A DNA stretch of 64,000 nt from Paulinella micropora (GCA_019918135.1 WBZZ01003655.1:182232-246231), one strand, 5' to 3'; shown: positions 27,061-38,699, counted from the stretch's first letter. The notes: a model not told the origin generated them from the letters alone. Program-made: numbers and translations.

Positions 27061-30000
27061 GCTTATTCCTCCCCCCCTCCTTTTGTCCCTCCTCAGAGCG
27101 CGTGCAAACGCGTTCCAAAAAAAGTTGTTGCTTTCCATTTTTCATATTCCTGCAGATATTTCCGCATATCCTTGCATAGGGGAGAGGCAGGGAAGGAGGA
27201 GCAGGGGCGCGCTTCGCCGGTGTACAAGAAAAATTTAATAAAAGGTTTTACTGACAAGATTTCAATCTTGGCACTGAGACCCCAAAAGAGGGAGAGGGAA
27301 AGGGCGGAGGCCGCGCCAGGAAAACGTAGTTTACGCTGAATTAAAGCTCGACAGTCTTACACTCTGGCACTGAAAACTAGGAGCAAAGCACCGTGCTCCA
27401 GCACGACCTGCGGCGAATGGATGGGCGGTGGTCAATGTGCCAGGAGGGCAAGAGCCCCTTCACTTACCCCGACGGCTTCCTGTCCGTGCCATAGCGCAGC
27501 CACCGTGCGCAAGGTCAGAGAAATATGAAAGGAGGGTAGGGGCGCGCTTCGCCGGTGTACACGAAAAAACCACGCGAGAGAAAATTACTGAAAAAAAAAA
27601 TTTTAATCTTGGTACTGAGAACGTGTACAGGGAGGGGCGGGGTATGCTTCCCATCGTCCTCCCTCTCGTCCCTCTGTTTCCCTTGTCCCCTGCTATCCCC
27701 CCCTCCTCTTGTCCCTCCTCAGAGGGCGTGCAAACGCGTTCTAACAAAAATTCTTTTCCACTTTTCATTTTCCTGCAGATATTTCCGCAGATCTTGCAGA
27801 GGGAGGGGGGGGGGGCGCCTTGAGCCCCCCCTGGGCTCAGGAGGGAGAGGGGAGGGGGCGCTAAGAATGTACGAAATACGCTGAATTAAAGCTCGACTGT
27901 CTTATACTTGGGGCACTGAAAGCTATGAGCGGAGCACCGTGCACCAGCACGGCCCTGCGGCGGATGGTACTGCCCCCGTGGTCAATGTGCCAGGAGGACA
28001 GGGGCCTCACTACCCCGAAAGTATCCTGTCAGTGCCATGGCTCGACCACCGTGCGCAAGGTCAGAAAAATATGAAAAGATCTGCGGGAATTTTTTTTTGT
28101 CCGACAACAAAGGGAACAGACGGGGGAAGGAAAGAAGGGGGGGGGGGGGGGAGGAAGAGAAAGGGGGGCAACAAGGGGCGGGATGTGCTTTCCCCCGCCC
28201 CTGACTGTCTGAGAATCGGGAGGGCAGGGGCGCGCTTTGCCGGTGTACAAAAAGAATTAAAAGAATCCGCGACAAAGTTGTAATCTTGTCACTGAAAGCT
28301 AAGAGGGGAAGGGGCCGGGGAGGATTAATCTATCTTTCCCCCCCAGCAGTAGGAGGGAAAAAGCAAAGGCGCCCGGCATAGGGGGGGGGAAAGGGTTAAT
28401 GAAGGCGTTGCATGTATTTATTTTGTTTGTAGCTTCTGCGCCATTCTTAGCGCGCCCCTTCCCCTCCCTTGCTCCTTGAGCCCCCCGGGCTCGGGAGGGG
28501 GAGAGCACGAATTGTCTTAGTCCCCCGTCTGAGAACAGGGAGTGGGAGAGGGTAGGGGCAGGGGGGAGTGGGGCGCCAAGAAAGTGCAAGAAAAGTCCAC
28601 GCTGCATTAAAACTCGACAAAGTCTTACACTTGACACTTGCAACGGCACCCTCAGGTTGCCACAGCATCCGGCCCACTCGACGGTCGTACAAAGAGCCTC
28701 ACTACCCCGACGGCGTCCTGTCTGTGCCATAGCTAGGCCACCGTGCGCAAGACCTGCGGAAATATGAAAAAAGGAAACAAAATTGCCCGACAACAAGAAA
28801 AACAGACGGGCAGGGGAAAAAGAAAGGGGGAAGGAGGGAGGAAGAGGAAGGGGGGAAGAAGGGGGCGGGGTGTGCTCCCTCTCGTCCCTCTGTTCCCCCT
28901 GTCCACTGCTATCTGTCCCCTCCCATCGTCCCATGTTTGCGCGTGCAAACGCGTTCCAAAAAAAATTTCTTTTCCACTTTTCATATTTTTCCTATTTCCG
29001 CAGATCTTGCAGAGAGAAGAGGCAGGGGCGCGCTAAGAACGTACAAAAAAAATTAAAAAGAAATCCCTGACAAAGTTTTAATATTGGCACTGAGAACAGG
29101 GAGCGGGAGAGGGACAGGGCAGGGGCCGCGCCAAGAAAACGTAATGTACGCTGAATTACAGTTCGACGGTCGTACACTCGGGCACTGAAAACTAAGAGCA
29201 GAGCACCGTGCTCCAGCACGACCTGCGGCGAATGGTACTGCCCCCGTGGTCATGTGTGCCAGGAGGACAAGAGCCCCTCGCTTACCCCGACGGCTTCTTG
29301 TCCGTGCCATAGCTCGGCCACCGTGCGCAATGTCAGAAAAATATGAAAGGAGGGAAGGGGGGGGGGGGAGAGTATGAATTGTCTAGTCCCTCGTCTGAGG
29401 ATCGGGAGCTAGAGGGAAGGGGAGGGTAGGGGCGCGCTTCGCCGGTGTACAAGAAGAATCACGCGAAAAGAAATTACTAAAAGAAAAATTTTTAATCTTG
29501 GCACTGAGAACGTGTACAGGGAGGGGCGGGGTGTGCTCTCCATCCCCGTCCCCTCTCTCGTCCCTTGTTTGCTCACCGTGCTCGAGCACGACCCTGCGGC
29601 GGATGGATGGCGCGGTGGTCATTGTGCTATGGGGGCAGGGGGCCTCACAACCCCGACGGCGTCCTGTCCGTGCCATGACTCGGCCACCTTGCGCAAGGTC
29701 AGAAAAATATGAAAAATATGAAAAGAGGAAAAAAAATTTGTCTGACAACCAAAGAAACAGACGAGCAAGGGGAGGGGGCGGAGAAGGGCAAGGGGGGAGA
29801 GCAGCCCCCGCCCTACTGTCGCACCTGCCGCAGCACCATTAACGCAAGAGAGGGGGAGGGAGACGCCTCCTTCTCTGTCCGTGTACTAGTTAGCTACTTG
29901 GCTAGCCCCGGAGCCGGTAGGTTGGAACTAGGAGAGGGAGAGGCAAGAGGCAGGGAAGGGAAAAGCACGATCTGTGCTTGCCTATCATCTGAGAACGGAG

Positions 30001-30740
30001 AGCGGGAGAGGGAAGGGGGAGCGGAGAGGGGTGGAGCGCCAAGAATTTGTAAATTACGCTGAATTAAAGCTCGACAAAGTGAAGAAAAGAATACGCTGAA
30101 TTAAAGTTCGACGGTCTTGCACTTAACGTTGAGAACTAAGAAAGGGAGAGGGAAGGAGAAGGGGAGGGAAAGAGCACGGATTGTCTTAGCCCCCCCCGTC
30201 TGAAAATTTAGACAGGGAGATATAAGGGGGGGGGGGCGCGCTTGGCATGGGGGAAGGGGCTTAGTGGAGGCGTTTCATGTATTTATTTTTTTTGTAGCTT
30301 CTGCGCCCTTCCCCTCCCCCTTTCCCTGCTCCTTGAGCCCCCTGGGCTCAGGGGAGAGAAGAGGGAGGGTGGCAGAAAGGATTTTTGCATAGAGAGGGGG
30401 GGGGGGGGGGAGCGCCAAAGGGGGGAGGCAACCCCCCCCTGCAAACGGGACCCGACAACTGGAGGGGGGGGGGGCGCTCCGGCATGGGCTCAGTAGGCAT
30501 CTTCTTAGTTTTGTTTCAGTTCTGCTCTCTGCTCTTTGAGCCGCCCGGGCTCAGGGGGGAGTGGAGGAGAGGGAAGGGGGAGGGCGCGCCAAGAAAGTGC
30601 GACAAAGAATACGCTGAATTGAAGCTCGACTGTCTTACACTTGGCACTGAGACCTAGGAGAGGGAAAGAGAAAGGGCAGGGGGGGGCGCTAAGAATTTAC
30701 AAAAAAAATTAATAAAAAAAAATTTGACAAAGCTTTAATC
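27061..30740. repeat. RepD/RepA mosaic, minus orientation
   Basis: Repeated modules: RepD at about 27385-27525, 27935-28070, 29195-29345 and 29575-29705 (partial at 28690-28760); minus RepA at about 27320-27385, 27875-27920, 28605-28690, 29140-29195, 30060-30125 and 30610-30660; TTGCCCGACAACAAA linkers; RepC at 28375-28510 and 30260-30360. About 29810-29935 is a short unique stretch that may be gene debris. No gene is supported. Confidence 0.7.
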
Positions 30741-30904
30741 TTGGCATCTCTCTCTCTACAACCTTTCTTGCTGTCGGCGATTTCTTTTTTTTTGCCGTAT
30801 CTATTTTTGTACGCATTTTCCAATAAAGATTACTTCCCACTTGTCCATATTGACACGGCCCGGCCCCGCCGACTTTTACTAAAGTCGGCGGGGTACAGAA
30901 TGTT
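30741..30904. other. Unique A/T-rich island with hairpin
   Basis: One of the few non-repeat stretches in this block. It contains AATAAAG at about 30821 and a 13-bp stem hairpin at 30864-30893. A short hydrophobic frame (LLSAISFFLPYLFLYAFS) is visible but merges with the repeat downstream. It may be the 3' end of a lost gene. Confidence 0.4.
30864..30893. terminator. Perfect 13-bp stem-loop
   Basis: CCCCGCCGACTTT, loop TACT, then AAAGTCGGCGGGG. It lies downstream of an AATAAA and has no gene left beside it. Confidence 0.55.
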
Positions 30905-32096
30905 AGTTTTTTACATTTTGCGCACTGTGCTCCAGCGCAGCCCTGCGGCGGATGGACGGGCGGTGGTCAATGTAGCAGGTGGACAAGGGCCTCACAATCC
31001 CGACGGCGTCCTGTCCGTGCCATGGCTCGGCCACCGTGCGCAAGGTCGGAAAAATCTGAAAAATATGAAAAGAGGAAAAAAAAATTATTTTTTTTGCCCG
31101 ACAACCAAAGAAACAAACGGGGGGGAATGAAAGGGGGGGGGGGGGGACGACGGGAACAGAGGGAAGGGAGGGGGGCGGGGGAATCACTCCCCTTCCCCTT
31201 CTTCCCCCTTCCTCTTTCTCCTCCCCATCCCTCCCCTCGTCCCTTGTTTGCGCGTGCAAACGCATCCCAAAAAAAAATTTTTTTTTCCACTTTTCATATT
31301 TTTCCTATTTTTTTTACATCTTGCGCACTGTGCTCCAGCGCAGCTCTGCGGCGGATGGACGGGCGGTGGTCAATGTAACAGGTGGGCAAGGGCCTCACAA
31401 TCCCGACGGCGTCCTGTCCGTGCCATGGCTCGGCCACCGTGCGCAAGGTCAGAAAAATATGAAAAATATGAAAAGAGGAAAAAAAAATTTTTTTTTTGCC
31501 CGACAACCAAAGAAACAAACGGGGGGGAATGAAATGGGGGGGGGAGGGAGGGAGAGGAGAAAGAGGAAGGGGGGAAGAAGGGGGAGGGGAGTGCTCCCCC
31601 CCGCCCCCCCTCCCTTCCCTCTGTTCCCGTCGTCCCCTGCTACCGCCCCCCCTCCCCTCGTTCCTTGTTTGCGCGTGCAAACGCATCCCAAAAAAAAAAC
31701 TTTTTTTCTACTTTTCATATTTTTCCTATTTTTTTACATCTTGCGCACTGTGCTCCAGCGCAGCCCTGCGGCGGATGGACGGGCGGTGGTCAATGTAGCA
31801 GGTGGACAAGGGCCTCACAATCCCGACGGCGTCCTGTCCGTGCCATGGCTCGGCCACCGTGCGCAAGGTCGGAAAAATATGAAAAATATGAAAAGAGGAA
31901 AAAAATTTTTTTTTTTGCCCGACAACCAAAGAAACAAACGGGGGGGAATGAAAGGGGGGGGGGGGGACGACGGGAACAGAGGGAAGGGAGGGGGGCGAGG
32001 GAATCACTCCCCTTCCCCTTCTTCCCCCTTCCTCTTTCTCCTCCCCCTCCCTCCCCTCGTCCCTTGTTTGCGCGTGCAAACGCATCCCAAAAAAAA
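30905..32096. repeat. RepD tandem array, three units of about 403-420 bp
   Basis: TTGCGCACTGTGCTCCAGCG recurs at about 30918, 31321 and 31741. Each unit carries the GACGGCGTCCTGTCCGTGCC core, a polypurine tract, TTGCCCGACAACCAAAGAAA, a G-run and the CGCGTGCAAACGCATCCC piece. Units are nearly identical, so the array is young. Frames of up to 265 residues cross unit borders and are repeat translations. Confidence 0.9.
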
Positions 32097-32262
32097 ATCG
32101 GATTGGATTGAAATCTAGGAAGGCAAACCCCCCTGAGACCGGCAGACAGCTGGGAGAGAGAAAGGGCAGCACGCGGCTGCGTGCTGTCCTCCCTCCTCAG
32201 AGCGGGGGGCAAAAATAAGTAAACTTTTTTTTGGAGCCCACCGATGGGGTGGGGCGCCCCCC
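32097..32262 (+). repeat. RepG copy
   Basis: The non-coding counterpart of the repeat that forms the C-terminus of the 5068 gene. It cuts the RepD array at 32096 and ends in a C-run palindrome. Confidence 0.8.
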
Positions 32263-33830
32263 CCCTCCCCCTTTATTTCTTCCCTCCCTCTGAGCCCCCT
32301 GAGCCCCGGGGGCTCAAGGAGCACGGGAAGGGGAAATCGGGAGCGGGAGGGAAGGGGGGGGGGGGGGGGGGGGAGTAGGGGCGCCAAGAGAGTGCGAAAA
32401 AGAATGCGCTGAATTAAAGCTCGACGGTCTTACATTGGGCACTGAAAACTAGGAGCAGGGCACCGTGCTCCAGCACGACCCTGCGGCGAATGAATGGGCG
32501 GTGGTCAATGTGCTAGGAAGACAAAGGCCTCACTACCCCGACGGCATCCTGTCCGTGCCATGGATCGGCCACCGTGCGCAGGGTCAGAAAAATATGAAAA
32601 GGGGGCGGGAGCGGGAGAAGGGAGGGCAGGGGCGCGCTTTGCCGGTGTACAAAAAAAAAATTAAAAAATCCCTGACAAAGTCTTAATCTTGGCACTGAGA
32701 ACCAAGAGAGAAAGAGGGAAAGGGAAGGGACAAGGTGACTGGGGCGCCAAGAAAGTGCAAGAAAAATCACGCTGAATTAAAGCTCGACGGTCGTACACTT
32801 GGGCACTGAAAACTAGGAGCGTAACACCGTGCTCCAGCACGACCCTGCGGCGAATGGATGGGCGGTGGTCAATGTGCCAGGAGGACAAGGGCCTCACTAC
32901 CCCAACAGCGTCCTGTCCGTGCCATGGCCCGACCACCGTGCGCAAGGTCAGAAAAATATAAAACGAGGAAAAAAAAATGTTTTTGCCCGACAACAAAGGG
33001 AACAGACGGGGGGGAAGGGAAGAAGGGGGGGGAGGAAAAGAAAGGGGGAGAAGAAGGGGGATGTGCTTCTACCCGCCCCTTTCTCACTGTCTGAGAATCG
33101 GGAGGGCAGGGGCGCGCTAAGAAATGTACAAAAATCAGCGCAAAAAAAAATCCGTGACAAATTTGTAATCTTGGCACTGAAAACTAAGAGGAGAAGGGGC
33201 CCGGCATAGGGGGGGGGGTTAGTGGAGGCGTTGCATGTATTTATTTTGTTTGTAGTTTCTGCGCCATTCATCGTCCCCCCTTCCCCTCTTTTCGTCCCTT
33301 GTTTGCGCGTGCAAACACGTCCCAAAAAAAATTCTTTTTTCTACTTGTCATACTTTTCCTATTTCCGCAGATCTTGCGCACCGTGCTCCAGCACGACCCT
33401 GCGGCGGATGGATGGGCAGTGGTCAATGTGCCAGGAGGACAAGAGCCCCGGCCGGGCCCGGCGGCGTCCTGTCCGTGCCATGGCTCGGCCACCGTGCGCA
33501 AGGTCAGAAAAATATGAAAAAAGGAAAAATAATTTGGCCCGACAACAAAGGGAACAGACAGGGAAGGGGAAGGGACAGGGAGAGTAGGGCGCCAAGAAAG
33601 TGCAAGAAAAATCAGGCTGAATTAAAACTCGACAAAGCATCACACTTGACACTTGCAACGGCACCCTCAGGCTGCCGCAGCATCCGGCCCACTTGACGGT
33701 CTTACACTTGGGGCACTGAAAACTAGGAGCAGATCACCGTGCCATAGCTCGACCACCGTGCGCAAGGTCAGGAAAATATGAAAAAAGGAAAAAAAAGTTG
33801 TTGCCCAACAACAAAGGGAACGAGCAGAGG
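32263..33830. repeat. RepD/RepA mosaic, minus orientation
   Basis: RepC stem at about 32295-32315, a 20-base G-run at 32354-32373, minus RepA at about 32405-32455, 32765-32820, 33610-33660 and 33700-33730, RepD at about 32460-32590, 32825-32950, 33370-33510 and a remnant at 33735-33770. No gene. Confidence 0.75.
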
Positions 33831-33925
33831 TGGCGCAAAGACCTGGCCCCTCAAAAGATGTCATTTCCGTTGGTCTAGTCATCCTCGTCCGTGTTCGGGC
33901 TGGTAGATAATCTGGTCGTTGTACA

Positions 33926-33954
33926 GCCTCGGCGGGCCTGCTGCCCGCCGAGGC
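33926..33954. terminator. Perfect 12-bp stem-loop at the 3' end of an LRR gene
   Basis: GCCTCGGCGGGC, loop CTGCT, GCCCGCCGAGGC. On the minus strand it falls at the end of the last leucine-rich repeat of the gene remnant above it. Confidence 0.55.
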
Positions 33955-34705
33955 AGCGGTTTGCACCAACGAGTGAGGCACGAAATGTTTATGTTCTCGC
34001 AAATGCAACGTGCGCAGCGAATCCTGGGACTGAACCAGCAAGGAGGCTATATCTTCCCAGACCAGGCCTGTACAGTAAGCAGCTGTCACTTGGCGCAGCG
34101 CTGCAGCGGCGCCAGACTAGTCACGTGCGTGCAATCGAACAGAGTGAGCTCGCGGAGGGCTGGGAGCCGGGGTAGTTCGTACACACAGCTAACACCACCG
34201 AAGCGCAGTATTTCGAGCCCCGCGCACTTCTGCAGCGGTTCCAAGGCAGCCAGGTGCCCGAGAGATCCAGTGCGCGGAGGGCCTGGAAAGCCGACGGCAG
34301 CTCCGCCAGGAAGGCATCCGTTATCACGCAACCGGCCAGGCCCAGGCGCTTAAGTTGGACGAGTTCCCTGAGCGGGGTCAGGTCAGTGTCTTCGGGCGGG
34401 TACTCCAGAGCCAGCTCTTCGAGCTGGCGTAGCTGACGCACACATGCTATTCCTTGGTTATCGTCCACGCCACAATTGATTAGCTCTAGCTGCCGGAGGG
34501 AGCCGAGGTGGTGCAGGTGCCGTAGCCCGGGGCCTTGGACCTGCCAGCAACCCCGCAAGCGGAGGTGCTCTAGTGACACCAAGCTGGCAGGCGCGAAATC
34601 CCGTATGAGCCACCAGACGCCGTCGGGCAGGGACAGCAGCCGATGCGCGGGTTCCTGGCAGCGGCGCTTGCGGGGTCTCTCGTCTTCGTGGTGCTGGCCT
34701 GACAT
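33955..34705 (-). pseudogene. F-box/LRR gene, frameshifted near its end
   Basis: The ATG at 34705 (MSGQHHEDERPRKRRCQEPA) gives the basic cluster followed by an F-box-like LLSLPDGVWWLIRDFAPASL and AMN1-type repeats (LVSLEHLRLRGCWQVQGPGL, LGSLRQLELINCGVDDNQGI, LVQLKRLGLAGCVITDAFLA). At about 34258 the pattern moves to a second frame (LEPLQKCAGLEILRFGG, LPALRELTLFDCTHVTSL), stopping at 34086, and a last repeat (QSQDSLRTLHLREHKHF) appears in a third frame near 34000. The N-terminal plan is shared with the genes at 7030 and 18114. Two disruptions and a 3' hairpin (33926-33954) define the locus. Confidence 0.6.
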
Positions 34706-34769
34706 GCAGGGGCGCAGAGGGAAAAATGAGGGTTGTTTGCCTGGGGGGGGGGCACGAGAGAATCCCCCT

Positions 34770-35225
34770 CCTCTTACTAAGCCAGAGGTTGGTAGTTGTA
34801 CAGCAGCTCGAGGGTACTCCCCAGGGAGGCTCTGGAGCTGGCGTAGCGACAGCAAGCTCGGCAGCCCCGTTCCTCGGATGCCCTCACAATTCGATAGATC
34901 TAATTCGCGGAGCCCGGCAAATTCGGCCAGGCCGTGCAGGAAGACATCTTTCACGTTGGTACAGCCGGCCAGGTTCAGGCGCTGCAGCTGTCGGAGCTGC
35001 AGCACGGGGGCCGGGTCGCTGTCGCGGGATGTCCAGCTCAGGGTAAACTCCTCGAGTTGGCGCAAGTGACGTGAAAGCACTGAGGAAGGTTAGATCGTGG
35101 CCATCCCAGAATCCGACAAAAGCAAAGGACAGTTTGTACAGCGCCGCTTGCGCTGGGAGAGCTGCGAGCAAATCTATAGCTTGCAAACGGTCGAAGCCCT
35201 TCAACTCTAGCTCCTGGATCTCCGC
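34770..35225 (-). pseudogene. LRR gene fragment, 5'-truncated by a repeat
   Basis: Two frames carry repeats: FDRLQAIDLLAALPAQAALY and LSFAFVGFWDGHDLTFLSAF in one, then LRQLEEFTLSW, LRQLQRLNLAGCTNVKDVFL and FAGLRELDLSNCEGIRGTGL in the next, with the switch at about 35080. The front is cut by a short RepF copy (35245-35385) and no F-box is left; the end fades before the ATG of the next gene at 34705. It is probably one of two tandem LRR copies. Confidence 0.55.
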
Positions 35226-35660
35226 TTGGCAAACTAGATTCGCTGTTCTTTTTTTTTGGCATGAAATTTGCCGTCAAATTTCCGGGATTTTGTGTGATAT
35301 AGCTGAAAACCAGATTCTGCCAGAAAACCCCGGTGTATTGCCTTTCTTGACCGTATCCAACAGGAAAAAACGCTGGCTTTTTTTAGGGGGAGTTGAGCGA
35401 ATGACCAAGTTTTTTGGCCTGTCTCTCCCTCCCCTCCCTCTTCTGAGGTGCGGGACGAGGGCAGTGACAGGGGCGAGAGAAGGGATAGGGGCGAGAGAAA
35501 GAAGAGGGACGAGAGAAGAGAGAGGGGAGGGGGAGACACACTCGACTAGGATTTGGCGAACACTCTGTTCCTTTCTCTTTTTTTAAGCCCCGAAATTTGT
35601 CGCCAAATTTCTGGGTGTGTGATATAGCTGAAAAACTAAGTTTTGCCGGAGAATTCGGAC
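35226..35660. repeat. Two short RepF copies flanking a purine-rich tract
   Basis: Copies at 35245-35385 and 35588-35655, both with GTGATATAGCTGAAAA and a TTTG(T/C)CG(C/T)CAAATTT piece. The bases GCAAACTAGATTCGCTG in front of the first also occur at about 11028-11044 in front of another short RepF, so the module is longer than RepF. The second copy ends six bases before the Sel1 start codon. Confidence 0.7.
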
Positions 35661-36101
35661 ATGGCCCAAAGCCCAAGCGCCAGACAGAAAACAAGGGCGG
35701 CTCGGTACGCGCTGGCGGCCGCGCAGGGCGACGCACAGTACCAGTGCCACCTCGGGCTCTGCTACTCGCAAGGCGCGGGTGTGCCCAAGGACTTGATCCT
35801 GGCAGCGCAATGGTATGCGCGGGCGGCTGCGCAGGGGCACGCAGCCGCTCAGTTCTTGCTCGGTGCTTGTTACAAAAGGGGCCAGGGCGTGACACAAGAT
35901 ATTGTTCAGGCTATTGAATGGTACAGACGAGCTGCTGTCCAGAACAACACCAGCGCCCTAAAGATGCTGGGCATACTGTATTACTTTGGTGACGACGGGG
36001 TGCCTAAGGACCGCGCCAAGGCCAAAGAGCTTTTCACGCGAGCGGTCGCGCTGGGCGACGCCGGAGCTAGGTGGTGGCTTGCTAGAAAGGGCCTGCCCTA
36101 G
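35661..36101 (+). CDS. Sel1-like repeat protein
   Basis: 146 residues from the ATG at 35661 (MAQSPSARQKTRAARYALAA); an in-frame codon 18 bases upstream lies in the repeat and is less likely. It has about 3.5 Sel1-like repeats of 36 residues with the typical A-x-x-x-L-G-x-x-Y...G-V-x-x-D...A-x-x-W-Y-x-x-A-A pattern: AQYQCHLGLCYSQGAGVPKD, AAAQFLLGACYKRGQGVTQD, ALKMLGILYYFGDDGVPKDR. No signal peptide. Sel1 repeats form alpha-solenoid scaffolds for protein-protein contacts. The start abuts a RepF copy and the stop is followed by a T-run and TTTATTAAAGCC. A shortened copy lies at 38512-38690. Confidence 0.8.
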   Translation: MAQSPSARQKTRAARYALAAAQGDAQYQCHLGLCYSQGAGVPKDLILAAQWYARAAAQGHAAAQFLLGACYKRGQGVTQDIVQAIEWYRRAAVQNNTSALKMLGILYYFGDDGVPKDRAKAKELFTRAVALGDAGARWWLARKGLP

Positions 36102-36130
36102 AAGCAAACACCTAGCTCCGGCCTAAGCTA

Positions 36131-36147
36131 AAAGATTTTTTTTTTAT
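36131..36147. terminator. T-run plus TTTATTAAAG after the Sel1 gene
   Basis: TTTTTTTTTTATTAAAGCC lies 30 bases after the stop. The same sequence context (TTAATAAAAGCCAGATGCTG) ends the Sel1 fragment at 38512-38690. Confidence 0.45.
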
Positions 36148-38511
36148 TAAAGCCAGACACTGAGCTGGACACTGGACGGCGCAAGAGCCCCCCCGGCTTG
36201 CATTCCGTAGCGTGTGCGCGTCCCATCTAGTCGCGCTTCTTATTGAACAAGAAACGATTTGCAACCGGGAGAGGAAGGGCAAGGGGGGAGGGGAAGAGCG
36301 CAGAAGCTACAAAAAAATGCATGAAAAGCCTCAACTAAGCCCCCCAATGCCGGGCGCCCCCCCCCCCTTTCCCATTCTCCCGTCTGTGTCCAAAGCCCAA
36401 GCTTGAAACCTGTGGTCGATACGGGATGCTCACCGGCGAAGCAAACATATCAGGCTGAAGCACTAGCAGCAGCTAGTTGTGCAGGGACAGGTATGAAATG
36501 TCACCAGATGGTAGTGTCAGGCTCAGTCCATCTTCGTCCGTTCTCGCCTTTCTTGTAAAAGAAGGCCAAGCGGGGTTTTTTTCCCGACGTCGTCTTTTGC
36601 TGCCTTCTCCCTCTCCTAATTCTCAGTGCCAAGTGTAAGACCGCCAAGCTCTATCAAGGAAAATTCTTTTTCGCACTTTCTTGGCGCGCCCTCCCGCCCC
36701 TCCCCTCCCCCGTCCCTCTCCCTCTCCTAGTTTTCATTGTCAAGTGTAAGACTTTTTTTAGTTTTAATTAAAAAAACTTTTTTTGCAGTTCTTGGCGCCC
36801 CACTCCCCCTTCTCCCCTTTTCTTCTTCCTCTCTTAGTTCCCAGTGCCAGAATTAAAACTGTCACGAATTTTTTTTATTATTTGTACATTCTTAGCGCGC
36901 CCCCTGCCCCTCCCCCTTCTCACTCCCGCTCTCAAGTCTCAGACGGGGACTAAGAAAATTCGTGCTTCCCCCCCCTCTCCTTTAAATTTGTCTTGTGCCT
37001 CCCCTTCCTCCCTCCCTACCCCCCGCCGCCCTGAGCCCGGGGGGCTCAAGAGCAGGGGGCAGAACTGAAACCAAACTAAGAAGATGGCACTGAGCCTATG
37101 ACGGGGCACCCCCCCCCCTATATCCAAAGATCTTTTCTGCCACCCTCCCCCCTCCCGCCCCTGAGTCCGGCGGGGCTCAAGGAGCAGGCAAAGGGGGAGG
37201 GGAAGGGCGCAGAAGCTACAAAAAAAATAAATACATGCAACGCCTCCACTAGGCCCCTCCCATGCCGGACGCCCCCCTCCCCTCCCCCTTCCCTCTCCCT
37301 CTCTTAGTTCTCAGTGCCAAGATTAAAATTTTGTCAGTGATTTTTTTATTAATTGTTTCTTGTACATTCTCAGCGCGCCCCTACCCTCCCCCTTCCTCCC
37401 GCTCCCGATTCTCAGACGGGGGATTAAGACAATCCATGCTTCCTCCTCCCCGGCCTCTTCCCTCCCCTCTCTTAGTTCTCAATGCCAAGTGTAAGGCTTT
37501 GTCGAGCTTTAATAAAAAAAAATTACAATTTTTTGGCGCGCTCCCTTCCCTGCCTTTTCTTCTCTCCCCTCTACTCCCTCTCCCCCCCTCCTCTCTTCCC
37601 TTTCTCCCTTGTCGAGACTTTATTTTGTTACATTTTTTCTGCACTTTCCTGGCTTCCCCCCTTGCCCCTTCCCCTGCCCCTTCGCTCTCCCACTCCCTGT
37701 TCTCAGACGGAGGACTAAGACAATTCGTGCTCTCCCCCTCCCTTTCCTCTTCTCTCTCCCTCTCTTAGTTCGCAGTGTCAAGCGTAAGACAGTCGAGCTT
37801 TAATAAAGAAATTCTTTTTCGTACCTTCTTGGCGCGCCCCCTCCTCCGTTCCTCTTCCCGTTCTCAGACGGGGGGCCAAAGACAGATCGTGCTTTGTCCC
37901 TCCCCTGCCCCTTCTCTCTCCCTCTCCTACTTCTCAGTGCCAAGTGTAAGACTGTCGAGTTTTTATTAAAAAATCACACTTTCTTGGCGCCTCCCTCTCT
38001 CCCCCCCCCCTTTCCTCTCCCACTCCCTGTCTTTTGACTAGCGCGGGCTAAAGGAGGGCTCCGGGGGCCTTGCCTTTCTGTCTCAGAGAGTGCGCCGCCT
38101 CATTGGAGAAGTCACTCGTCGTATGACTTAGACGGAGTTTGTAGTCGAGACAGGGCCCGGGGGGCGCCCCCCCCCCTTTTCTTTTCTTCTTCCCTCCCCC
38201 TGAAACCTATGGTCGATACGGGATGCTCACCGGCGAAGCAAACATATCAGGCTGGAGCACTAGCAGCAGCTTCTCCTTCTCCTAATTCTCAGTGTCAAGT
38301 GTAAGACTTTGTCGAGCTTTAATTCAGCGTATTTTACACTTTCTTGTCAGGGATTTTTTATTAATTGTTTTCTTGTCTGTCCAAGTTCTCAGACGGTGCC
38401 CGCCAACTGGGCCAGCCCCTGCAGTGGAAAAGCTGTTGCTTAAGATAAGTTTTATTAATTACCAAACAGCCCTAGGGGAGGGGAGGTAGGCTTTCACTGA
38501 CAAAATTTGGG
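36148..38511. repeat. Plus-type repeat mosaic with RepI and RepH
   Basis: RepC at about 36265-36370, RepI at 36384-36552, RepA at about 36615-36690, 36725-36800, 36840-36905, 37310-37385, 37470-37545, 37770-37840, 37930-37990 and 38285-38345, RepB boxes at about 36935, 37415, 37705 and 37862, RepH at 38064-38158 and a RepI part at 38201-38274. 36185-36265 is a short unique stretch. Confidence 0.75.
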
Positions 38512-38690
38512 CGTGGCCAAGGACTTGACCCTGGCAGCGCAATGGTATGCGCGAGCGGCTGCCCAGGACAACACCGGCGCCCTAAAGATGCTGGGCATAC
38601 TGTATTATTTTGGCGACGACGGAGTGCCCAAGGACCGCGCCAAGGCCAAGGAGCTTTTCTTAATAAAAGCCAGATGCTGAGCTGGACACT
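38512..38690 (+). pseudogene. Sel1 gene fragment with internal deletion
   Basis: Matches the 35661 gene from about 35787 onward (GGACTTGACCCTGGCAGCGC), lacks one repeat-length section after GCCCAGG, resumes at ACAACACCGGCGCCCTAAAG, then loses the last 50 or so coding bases and keeps the downstream TTAATAAAAGCCAG and GAGCTGGACACT. No start. The retained 3' flank shows the copy came from a genomic duplication, not from retrotransposition. Confidence 0.75.
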
Positions 38691-38699
38691 CGCTGAGAT

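Noticed and set aside
31321..32118. Long plus-strand open frame of 265 codons in the RepD array, and matching minus-strand frames
   Set aside because: It is translated from tandem repeat units and purine runs, shows the same segment in each unit, and both strands are open; no coding constraint is visible.
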